Origin: an uncultured Eubacteriales bacterium
GTDB taxonomy: Bacteria > Bacillota > Clostridia > Lachnospirales > Lachnospiraceae
Direction: 5' to 3'
Assembly: GCA_902783795.1 (NCBI GenBank)
Contig: CACZSO010000177.1
Span: forward strand, 1-7,619
DNA: 7,619 nucleotides
Part shown: in pieces, positions 1 through 5,735 of the stretch
Numbering within the stretch: position 1 is the first letter of the stretch
How the letters are laid out: the number at the start of each line of letters is the position of its first letter
The notes under the pieces: model-generated
The model's database searches: none
Told to the model about the DNA's origin: nothing
The model's input: the letters and a program-made list of their open reading frames with translations, nothing else
Translations under genes and position numbers: made by a program

Positions 1-272
1 ACAAAATGTTTTACCGCAGAGGCTGGCCGGTACGCATCGAATACCTTCAGCCGCAGTCCCTGGACAAACAGCTCGCTGCTGACCGCTTTTAAAGCCCTGG
101 CCGCTTCTATCGTCAGCAGGGCGCAGGGCTCCTCATATCCATCGATTCTTTCTCCGATAAAGTTGTACGTGGAATAATAACGGATCTCCTGAATGATGCT
201 CGGCACATAATCCGCCAGGAGGACAAACCCGGAAGGATCCCAGGTTAAGTCATTTTTGTAATCTACTCTCAT
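1..272 (-). CDS. D-alanyl-D-alanine dipeptidase (VanX/DdpX family, peptidase M15D), 3' end missing
   Basis: Only the first 90 codons are present; the reading frame runs off the left edge. Family members are zinc peptidases that cleave D-Ala-D-Ala. They recycle peptidoglycan dipeptide or, inside van clusters, remove vancomycin's target precursor. Visible family signatures are a YNFIGERIDGY segment at residues 36-46 and VFDAYRPASAVKHF at 77-90. Arg82 in the YRP motif corresponds to the transition-state-stabilising arginine of VanX. The zinc ligands (SxHxxGxAxD and ExWH) would lie beyond the edge and cannot be checked. The ATG is preceded 7 nt upstream by a weak AAGTGA-like site. The gene lies 80 nt after the DUF218 gene and is probably the last or a late gene of the operon. 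With no vanH/vanA ligase pair nearby, a housekeeping or cell-wall recycling role is more likely than glycopeptide resistance. Confidence 0.85.
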   Translation of the reverse strand, partial: MRVDYKNDLTWDPSGFVLLADYVPSIIQEIRYYSTYNFIGERIDGYEEPCALLTIEAARALKAVSSELFVQGLRLKVFDAYRPASAVKHF

Positions 273-294
273 AGGTACATCACTTTCTGATCAT

Positions 295-353
295 CGGTTC
301 CGGCCTTAAAACTGCTGTCCGCCGGAACCGTTGCAAATATAGGTAAAACGGTT
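295..353 (-). promoter_or_regulatory. Overlapping alternative RNA stems between the DUF218 and dipeptidase genes
   Basis: A perfect 10-bp inverted repeat (GCCGGAACCG at 304-295 on the minus strand, pairing with 330-321) has a 16-nt loop. The upstream arm overlaps a second, 7-bp inverted repeat (353-347 with 332-326, AACCGTT/AACGGTT). In RNA the shared segment, about 332-321, can pair either upstream or downstream but not both. The upstream arm starts at the last base of the DUF218 stop codon, so a terminating ribosome would cover it. No T tract follows the strong stem, so it is not a classical intrinsic terminator. It could be an mRNA-processing or stability stem, an attenuator-like switch, or a protein-binding dyad. 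The inverted repeats are plain in the sequence; any function is inference. Confidence 0.4.
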
Positions 354-1591
354 TATTGATAATACATGATCGTAAGGAAAACGTACGCCAGGACCAGGCC
401 AGAAAAGATCAGGATCTGTTTTAATCTATGATATTTTAATATACCCATAAATTCCCGGATGGCTGCATTCGGCCAGTAATACCATTTTGTCGGGGCACCC
501 ATGCCCACAGCCCGCATTTTTACACGCCGCGCATAGATCCCGCTTCTGAAGACATGATAATTTGTCGTGGAAAAAGCCACCTTTACCCCGGGGTCGCCCC
601 CATTGATCAATTCCTTGGAAAAAGTCATGTTTTCGAAAGTATTTCTGGACTTATCTTCCTCAATGATCCGGTCTTTTGGTATGCCTTTTTCCATCAGATA
701 GCGCTTCATACAGGCGCTCTCGGAGATATTCTCGTCAGATCCCTTACCTCCGGAAGTAACAAAAACTGCTTCTTTTCCTGTCATCTGCTGCTGTTTTTCG
801 GCGAAGTCCAGCGCCCTGTCTATCCTGCTTTTAAGCAACGGTGTGGGAGTGCCGTCCTTCCGTATCATACAGCCTAAGATAATGATATAATCCTTATTCG
901 GTTCCGGTTCATACCGGGCTGTCATGGCATCGGCTGTCATGACCCCCAGGATCATACATTCAAAATAAAGATAAACAGCCGCAAAAATATTGACGATCAA
1001 GTCATGGATCATGACCTGCCACCGGCTGCCACTGTAATAGTAATCAGAAAAGAAAATTAAGAGCTGGCCCCCCACCAGTAAAAAAGAAAGCAGGATGCCC
1101 AGCAGATTCTTCATTTTTCTTCCTTCATGCCTGAGCAATGATATATTAGAAATACACAGTCCTATGGAAAACACCAGGATGAAAGGAAAAGTCAGGAGAA
1201 TAAAGAGCTTGGCAGAGCCCGTCAGCAAAGAAAACAGTTCCACATGCCAATTAATCTCCGGCTGGCGCATGATCCTGGTGGTGAATATCAGGAGCAGGAT
1301 GGTGACACTCAGGAAAAACAAGGCAAATCCCAGATAAAAGATCGTATTATAAGAATAGGGATTATACTGGACCTGGCGGACAAACGCGATGAAAAGCTGC
1401 ACGACTGCTGAAAAGAAAAACAGTGTCAGGATCACACTGATCGCGGCAGCATACCTGTCTGCGTCCTTTAGGACCAATACGGCCAGGAGCACGACCACTG
1501 CCACAGCTTCCGCCAATAAGGCGTATAATTTTGGTTTCTTATCTCTGGTATCAAATCTGAGCATTTTCACTGCCTGATATTCCCGGATCAT
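353..1591 (-). CDS. Polytopic membrane protein with DUF218 (YdcF/SanA-like) domain
   Basis: This 412-residue protein begins with about six hydrophobic segments (near 23-41, 48-70, 82-105, 123-152, 161-181 and 194-218). A DUF218 domain follows (about 234-383), then one last membrane segment (391-410). DUF218 hallmarks are IILGCMI (237-243), LLKSRIDRA (252-260), VTSGGKG (278-284), the acidic SESACMKRYL stretch (290-299), SRNTFENM (315-322) and STTNYHVFRSG (341-351) with His346 and Arg349. DUF218 proteins include E. coli SanA, which affects envelope permeability and vancomycin exclusion, and YdcF, which binds S-adenosylmethionine; the reaction of this branch is unknown. Its ATG overlaps the preceding gene's stop as ATGA, implying coupled translation. 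Met10 is a possible alternative start. A role in envelope or peptidoglycan precursor metabolism is inferred from the family and the adjacent D-Ala-D-Ala dipeptidase. Confidence 0.85.
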   Translation of the reverse strand: MIREYQAVKMLRFDTRDKKPKLYALLAEAVAVVVLLAVLVLKDADRYAAAISVILTLFFFSAVVQLFIAFVRQVQYNPYSYNTIFYLGFALFFLSVTILLLIFTTRIMRQPEINWHVELFSLLTGSAKLFILLTFPFILVFSIGLCISNISLLRHEGRKMKNLLGILLSFLLVGGQLLIFFSDYYYSGSRWQVMIHDLIVNIFAAVYLYFECMILGVMTADAMTARYEPEPNKDYIIILGCMIRKDGTPTPLLKSRIDRALDFAEKQQQMTGKEAVFVTSGGKGSDENISESACMKRYLMEKGIPKDRIIEEDKSRNTFENMTFSKELINGGDPGVKVAFSTTNYHVFRSGIYARRVKMRAVGMGAPTKWYYWPNAAIREFMGILKYHRLKQILIFSGLVLAYVFLTIMYYQ

Positions 1592-2454
1592 TTTTCCGGA
1601 AGGACTCGTGCCAGGAATCTTTTAAAGCCTTCTGCACGTTCTTCCTGGGCCGGAAGATCCGTATCTCCTAAAACAACGATTTTATTTTTTCCATGATAAT
1701 CACTGCCGGCTGTTACATATAGATTATATTTTTCTGCAAAAGCCAGATTTTCTAAGCGAAGCCTCTGGGTAAACCCTGAATAATAAGCTTCCACCCCTTG
1801 TATGCCAAAGGAGATCAGTTTTTTAAGCCTTTCATCCATCTCCTCTCCCAGGATCAGCTCATCGCCGCTCCCGTAGGAAGGATGGGCCAGTACCGGAACG
1901 CCTCCTGCATCCAGAATACCTCTGATGGCTTCTTCCGGCCGCAGGTATTCGCTCTTCCAGTTTACTTTATCGATGAACTCCCGAATAGCCTGGTCTTTAC
2001 TTTCTGCAAAGCCCAGACGTACCATCAGATTCCCGATATGGGGTTTCCCAGGATTATCCATGGCAAAGAGTTCGTCCAGGTCCTTTTTAGGAAAGACAAA
2101 GCCGAATTCTTCCGTAAGGCGCTGCATCCTGCCTGCCAGTTTATTCATGCGGAAAGTATGCCCCTTCTCCATCAACTGCCGGATAGACGAGGCTTCCGGG
2201 TCATAGGCATACCCCAGGATATGATATTTTCCCTCTTCATCCTTACAGGAAAACTCAACGCCGGAGATGAAGACCGGATCCCCTTCCTTTAATAGAGGAG
2301 GAATGATCTGACTGCCCTTGACAGAATCATGATCTGTGACGGAAAACACATCGAGCCCTGCCTCCTTTACAAGAGGCAGGAGCTCTTCCGGTGTGTCTGT
2401 CCCATCAGAAATGACAGTATGCATATGCAGATCGATTTTATCATACAGCTTCAT
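1588..2454 (-). CDS. PHP-domain phosphoesterase (YciV/TrpH/RNase AM-like)
   Basis: This 288-residue protein is a typical full-length PHP-family metal-dependent phosphoesterase, probably cytoplasmic. Visible metal-site motifs are DLHMHT (His10, His12), Asp17, TDHD (40-43, His42), Glu67 in GVEFSC, His78 in YHILGY, LAHPSYG (His191) and AGSDYHG (Asp252, His254). The order and the helical insert between about 95 and 175 match the YciV/TrpH group. Characterised members hydrolyse 3',5'-nucleoside bisphosphates or act as 5'-3' exoribonuclease on short RNA. The lack of a polymerase or histidinol context argues against PolX or HisK. The start has an AAAAGGG site (2468-2462) with a 7-nt spacer, 16 nt after the upstream stop. 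The 3' end overlaps the DUF218 start by 4 nt. The substrate in this operon is unknown; nucleotide or RNA turnover is the family-based guess. Confidence 0.88.
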   Translation of the reverse strand: MKLYDKIDLHMHTVISDGTDTPEELLPLVKEAGLDVFSVTDHDSVKGSQIIPPLLKEGDPVFISGVEFSCKDEEGKYHILGYAYDPEASSIRQLMEKGHTFRMNKLAGRMQRLTEEFGFVFPKKDLDELFAMDNPGKPHIGNLMVRLGFAESKDQAIREFIDKVNWKSEYLRPEEAIRGILDAGGVPVLAHPSYGSGDELILGEEMDERLKKLISFGIQGVEAYYSGFTQRLRLENLAFAEKYNLYVTAGSDYHGKNKIVVLGDTDLPAQEERAEGFKRFLARVLPEK

Positions 2455-2470
2455 GTCTGCACCCTTTTCT

Positions 2471-4039
2471 TTACAGATTTTTCTTTAATGTCAAGATATT
2501 CTCTCCGTCTTTATATTCGTAGGCGATATCGTCCATGACCTGTTTTGTCATGAAGATCCCCAGTCCGCCTATCTGACGTTCCTCAGCTGAGAGAGTCACA
2601 TCCGGATCATCTTTTTCCAGCGGATCATAAGGAATGCCATGATCCACAAAGGTCAATGTCACGGTGACCGGGTCATCAGAGACCATGACGCGGACAGAGG
2701 CCTTACCTCTCTGAGGCGTATAGGCATAGCTGGCAATATTGATGAAGATCTCCTCTACCGCCAGATCGATCTGCATCTGGGCTTTCAAAGGGCAGTCATC
2801 TCTTTCCAGATGCTCCTGCACAAAAGCCTGGACTTCCGGGAGGTTTTCTTTTACAGCCACGATCTCCAGCTCATAGGGCGTGAAAGTAAGGGTATCGATA
2901 CAGTTCAGAAGCTCCAGCAGTTCCTTCGTCCAGTGCTCGATCTCCTTTCTGCCTTCTTCGCTTTCCAGGCCATTACGGCGGATAGAACGGCGGATCAGCC
3001 GTGTATAGCCGATGATACGTGCCTTATTTGCCACTTCACGGATCTTCGTTTCGGAATGGGTACCCAGATAAACCTCCAGGACACGATGCCAGAAGGTTTT
3101 TCCGGTCTCAAAATCAAAGCCCTGGAACTCTTTGATGATATTGTTGTCCAGCTCTGAGAAGCCTATGAAAGCATTGTAAATGCTGGCAAATTCGAAGATG
3201 GGATTTCCTACGGCCAGGGTATCCATGTCGATAAGCAGGACCTCATCGTTCTGCAGCATCAGGTTCTTCGTATGGTAATCTCCGTGGATCATATGGTTAT
3301 CCTGGGGGATAGCCTCCACCATGGAAAGCAGTTTCTTTCCGGCTTCCTCCGGCAGATAATCCTGCATGAATTTAGCCCAGGAAATGACCGTCTCCCTCAT
3401 GTCAGGGAGCTTATTGGCCGGGACTAAAGTGCTGTGGATCTTTTTCAGCATTTCCACATATTCTGACACACACCAGTCCAGTCTCTCCGGCTCCTCAGCT
3501 ATGATCTTGGAGAAAGGTTTGGCATCCAGGAGCTCGAAAACGGAACCATAGCTTTCACCGATCTTGACGACATCGTAGGAAATGGCGGTGGGGATCCCCA
3601 GGATCAGCGCCAGTTTCGCAACTTCACGCTCATGCTGGATATCATCCAATGCATCGGCATTATTATAGACCTTGACCACATTATCCTGGTCGATCCGGTA
3701 AATGGTGCCGTTAGCTCCGCGGCCTATCTCCTCACAACCGGTCACATCCACCAGACGGTAAGCCTTTTCCACACTCATCATCTCAGTAAAGCCAGTCATA
3801 TCCAGGATCTCATATACTTCGGACTTAACATTGGTGATCTTAAGATCTTTACAGATCTTTTTCAGATGCAGGATCACTCTGAGACCTGCACTGGAGATGT
3901 ATTCCAATGCATCCGCATCCAGGACGAGGACCGTTTCTTTCGGTTCCGTCACCTGGGAAATGATGTCTCTTTCCACATCTGCCGCGTTATTCGAGTCGAT
4001 CCTGCCGACCAGTTTAATCACTAAGTTTTTCTCTTCCAT
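2471..4039 (-). CDS. STAS - APH-like kinase - RsbW/SpoIIAB-like ATPase fusion protein
   Basis: The chain has 522 residues from the chosen start, in three domains. (1) STAS, about 3-98, with YISSAGLRV; Ser50 sits where SpoIIAA/RsbV are phosphorylated. (2) An aminoglycoside phosphotransferase/choline kinase-type fold, about 100-375: glycine loop GRGANGT (106-112), Lys123 in VVKVY, catalytic HGDYHTKN (252-259, Asp254 and Asn259) and metal-binding IDMD (270-273). (3) A Bergerat ATPase of the RsbW/SpoIIAB type, about 384-522: N box EEIFIN (Glu430, Asn434), DHG (466-468) and GGLGIF (491-496). All key catalytic residues are present in each domain. It is probably a cytoplasmic signalling protein able to phosphorylate a STAS partner, such as the free STAS gene upstream. 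The kinase's substrate is unknown. An upstream GTG (4060) and ATG (4045) are in frame, but AGGAGA at 4051-4046 is correctly spaced (6 nt) only for ATG 4039. That start lies 2 nt after the previous stop. Confidence 0.88.
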   Translation of the reverse strand: MEEKNLVIKLVGRIDSNNAADVERDIISQVTEPKETVLVLDADALEYISSAGLRVILHLKKICKDLKITNVKSEVYEILDMTGFTEMMSVEKAYRLVDVTGCEEIGRGANGTIYRIDQDNVVKVYNNADALDDIQHEREVAKLALILGIPTAISYDVVKIGESYGSVFELLDAKPFSKIIAEEPERLDWCVSEYVEMLKKIHSTLVPANKLPDMRETVISWAKFMQDYLPEEAGKKLLSMVEAIPQDNHMIHGDYHTKNLMLQNDEVLLIDMDTLAVGNPIFEFASIYNAFIGFSELDNNIIKEFQGFDFETGKTFWHRVLEVYLGTHSETKIREVANKARIIGYTRLIRRSIRRNGLESEEGRKEIEHWTKELLELLNCIDTLTFTPYELEIVAVKENLPEVQAFVQEHLERDDCPLKAQMQIDLAVEEIFINIASYAYTPQRGKASVRVMVSDDPVTVTLTFVDHGIPYDPLEKDDPDVTLSAEERQIGGLGIFMTKQVMDDIAYEYKDGENILTLKKNL

Positions 4040-4041
4040 AC

Positions 4042-5244
4042 TCATTCTCCTGTAAGACACGTAATCAGTTTATCTATTGTTTCAGGACTCATGCCGCCTT
4101 CTGTCAGATAATCCACGGCACAGGCCTTGAGATCCAGTTTCTGTACATCTGTCTCATTTCCCTTAGAAAGACTCAGGATCATGGGATCCAGTACATTTTT
4201 GATAATGATTTCGTATTTATCTTTTTCCTTTGTTGGATTGATCTTATAATAGTTATCGTAAGTGATCATGTAATCTTTTACGATCTCATCATAATCAGCC
4301 CCCGCCAGGGCTTCCAGCAGCATACACACAAACCCGGTACGGTCTTTTCCTTCTGTACAATGGACCAGGTAGGGACCTTCCGCTTCTGCCATCACATTGA
4401 GTCCGCCTGCGATCTTCTCTTTAAACGCCTGAGAGCCGTAATTCATGTTCAATGCAATAAGTTCCACTTTCCATTTCTCATAGAGGGAAGCGAAATAAGG
4501 GGAATTAAAATCGGCTGCCGCCATATATTTCTCGATCTTTGTATCAGTATCAGAAAGATTCAGGATAAAACCGATCCCAGCTTTTTCCGCCAACGCATCC
4601 ACATAGGGCGCCCGGTTATGCTGGTTATCGCAGGGAGAAGCTGAGCGGTACAATGTTTTTTCAGCGATCTTTCCTGCCTTCACATACCGGAAATTTGCAA
4701 AGATCTCATCACTGTCATATAAGGTCCTGTCATCCTTATAATGGATATTTCTGGCATTCTGGATATCCTTATATTTACCGGCCTCATTTAAGATGATGGC
4801 CGCTGTATCGCTCTGGGCGAGGGCGGCGACAGCGTACAGACTCTGCTTTGCGATCTCTTCCTTCGTTTTTTTCAGGTTTGCGATCTCATAAAGATCTTCG
4901 CCGTTATTAATGCCGGCCTTGATGTACGGATAACCCGGATAGGCCACCAGAAGCGGCTCCCCGTTCGCGGTATAATAGCCATTGTAGTAAAGCACATCCT
5001 CCAGCACATATCCGTTGGAAAAAGTAATATTCAGACTGTCCCCATACTCATAACCTTTTGAGTTGAATTCGTCTATCGTCAGGCAGATATAGACTCCTCC
5101 GAATTCTTTCTCATGCTGGATCTTGCAGTCTGTGATCTCTTCCGCGGTCCTGTTTTCCTTCTTTCCGCAGCTGACGGTCCCCGGCAAACACAAGATCAGA
5201 ATCAAGAAGACCGCCAAAAAACGAATGCCGGTTTTCCTTTTCAT
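4042..5244 (-). CDS. Lipoprotein tyrosine/dual-specificity phosphatase (HCxxGKDRTG type)
   Basis: This 400-residue protein starts with a basic, hydrophobic signal peptide (MKRKTGIRFLAVFLILILCL) ending in a lipobox-like TVSC. Cys26 would be lipidated, anchoring it outside the membrane. The C-terminal half carries LYRSASP (198-204), an NLSDTDTK segment (229-236) and the P-loop HCTEGKDRTG (295-304), with nucleophile Cys296 and Arg302. The GKDR form is that of the IphP/MptpB-type phosphatases (likely Pfam Y_phosphatase3), which can act on phosphotyrosine, phosphoserine/threonine or phosphoinositides. Residues about 50-130 form a separate beta-rich domain with a GEPLLVAYPG...INNG pattern, discussed as a finding. 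The start has AAAGGAGA (GGAG 12 nt upstream) plus a closer AAGAG. The gene lies 37 nt after the free STAS gene and 2 nt before the fusion gene. Being extracellular, it is unlikely to act directly on the cytoplasmic STAS proteins. Confidence 0.87.
   Translation of the reverse strand: MKRKTGIRFLAVFLILILCLPGTVSCGKKENRTAEEITDCKIQHEKEFGGVYICLTIDEFNSKGYEYGDSLNITFSNGYVLEDVLYYNGYYTANGEPLLVAYPGYPYIKAGINNGEDLYEIANLKKTKEEIAKQSLYAVAALAQSDTAAIILNEAGKYKDIQNARNIHYKDDRTLYDSDEIFANFRYVKAGKIAEKTLYRSASPCDNQHNRAPYVDALAEKAGIGFILNLSDTDTKIEKYMAAADFNSPYFASLYEKWKVELIALNMNYGSQAFKEKIAGGLNVMAEAEGPYLVHCTEGKDRTGFVCMLLEALAGADYDEIVKDYMITYDNYYKINPTKEKDKYEIIIKNVLDPMILSLSKGNETDVQKLDLKACAVDYLTEGGMSPETIDKLITCLTGE
4046..4051 (-). 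promoter_or_regulatory. Ribosome binding site deciding the start of the STAS-kinase-ATPase gene
   Basis: AGGAGA on the minus strand lies inside the last codons of the phosphatase gene. It sits 6 nt before ATG 4039, directly against ATG 4045 (no spacer), and downstream of GTG 4060. Spacing therefore favours the 4039 start and implies that translation is coupled to termination of the upstream gene. Confidence 0.7.
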
Positions 5245-5281
5245 CGTATTCTCTTTCTCCTTTGCAAGGACATGCCAAAGT

Positions 5282-5581
5282 TTACTCGATGGTCAGGATC
5301 TCGGAAAAACCTGTCACTTCAAAGATCTCCATAATCGTGTCATTGACATGGCTGATGGTCATCGAGCCCTGCCGGTTCATGACTTTCTGGGTAGAAAGAA
5401 GCACCCTGAGGCCTGCCGAAGATATATAATCCAGATTTTCAAGGTCAATGGTTATTTCTTTGAGATCCGGCAGCACCTCTTTGATCTCTGCTTCAAGATC
5501 GGGGGATGTAACGGTATCCAGCCGTCCTTCCAGTGTGAAAACAGCCGCTCCATCTTCTACGGTCTTGTTGATGTTCAGCAT
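5282..5581 (-). CDS. Stand-alone STAS protein (anti-sigma factor antagonist type)
   Basis: This 99-residue protein is one complete STAS domain, the usual length for SpoIIAA/RsbV-type proteins. Such proteins bind a Bergerat-fold kinase when unphosphorylated and are released by phosphorylation of a serine. The core LENLDYISSAGLRVLL (47-62) contains Ser55 at the phosphorylation position; the preceding residue is Ser rather than the Asp of SpoIIAA. The C-terminal IFEVTGFSEIL (86-96) is the typical last helix and strand. It clearly resembles the STAS domain at the N terminus of the fusion two genes downstream, with the same YISSAGLRV core. It is the first gene after the promoter region and has the strongest ribosome site in the window (GAGGAGG, 8-nt spacer), suggesting high expression. 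The likely partner is the ATPase domain of the fusion; that pairing is inference. Confidence 0.92.
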   Translation of the reverse strand: MLNINKTVEDGAAVFTLEGRLDTVTSPDLEAEIKEVLPDLKEITIDLENLDYISSAGLRVLLSTQKVMNRQGSMTISHVNDTIMEIFEVTGFSEILTIE

Positions 5582-5589
5582 AATATTTT

Positions 5590-5596
5590 CCTCCTC
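5590..5596 (-). promoter_or_regulatory. Strong Shine-Dalgarno site of the STAS gene
   Basis: GAGGAGG on the minus strand, 8 nt before the ATG at 5581. It is the best match to the 16S rRNA tail in the window. It fixes the start and suggests that the small STAS protein is made in excess over the downstream products. Confidence 0.75.
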
Positions 5597-5646
5597 GTTG
5601 AAAATTATTTAAAGCTTTATGTTTTTTCAACCATAACATACAAGTC

Positions 5647-5679
5647 CATATTTACTATATCACATGAATCACAAATATG
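5647..5679 (-). promoter_or_regulatory. Putative extended -10 promoter of the STAS operon, with nested repeats
   Basis: On the minus strand, TGATATAGT at 5662-5654 matches an extended -10 (TGnTATAAT, one mismatch), about 70 nt before the STAS ATG. There is no good -35 hexamer at 17 nt, as is tolerated for extended -10 promoters. Two TGTGAT copies (5673-5668 and 5664-5659) repeat 9 nt apart, the second overlapping the -10. CATATTT (5679-5673) and AAATATG (5653-5647) form an inverted repeat around it. The region is very AT-rich, so some matches may be chance. No other convincing promoter was found between 5597 and 5719; a TTGAAA at 5630-5625 lacks a properly spaced -10. Confidence 0.4.
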
Positions 5680-5700
5680 CTATTATGATTTTAACACAAT

Positions 5701-5735
5701 AAAAAAATATTGATGATGATCAGGAATCACCCAAC
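5701..5735 (-). terminator. Possible weak intrinsic terminator after the acetyltransferase genes
   Basis: On the minus strand, GTTGGGTGAT (5735-5726) can pair with ATCATC and CAA/CAAT further on (5720-5709). The stem is about 10 bp with a G-U pair or two and a 2-nt bulge, and the loop is TCCTG. A run of seven T (5707-5701) follows directly. The stem includes the stop codon of the upstream acetyltransferase gene. It has few G-C pairs, so termination may be partial. Its position just before the STAS promoter supports a transcription-unit boundary here. Confidence 0.35.

Noticed and set aside
1..272. Vancomycin resistance cluster
   Set aside because: Only a VanX-family dipeptidase start is visible, with no vanH, vanA/B-type ligase or vanRS. 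DdpX-like housekeeping members are common.
1588..2454. Histidinol phosphatase or DNA polymerase PHP domain
   Set aside because: No his genes or polymerase domains are nearby, and the insert and motif order fit the YciV/TrpH group better.
2639..3157. Plus-strand open frames inside the fusion gene (also 1798-2292, 3632-4024 and 5123-5713)
   Set aside because: They are antisense shadows of clearly recognisable minus-strand genes, with no family motifs. The 5123-5713 frame also crosses two genes and the promoter region.
2900..3740. Aminoglycoside resistance phosphotransferase
   Set aside because: The APH fold is recognisable, but it is embedded between STAS and RsbW-like domains. A signalling role is more likely than drug modification.
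4040..4060. GTG 4060 or ATG 4045 as the start of the fusion gene
   Set aside because: The AGGAGA site lies downstream of GTG 4060 and touches ATG 4045. Only ATG 4039 has normal spacing, and the STAS domain begins just after it.
5602..5630. TTGAAA ... TAATTT/AATAAT as a sigma-A promoter
   Set aside because: With 17-nt spacing the -10 matches poorly. The better AATAAT gives a 15-nt spacer and a start site on top of the ribosome binding site.
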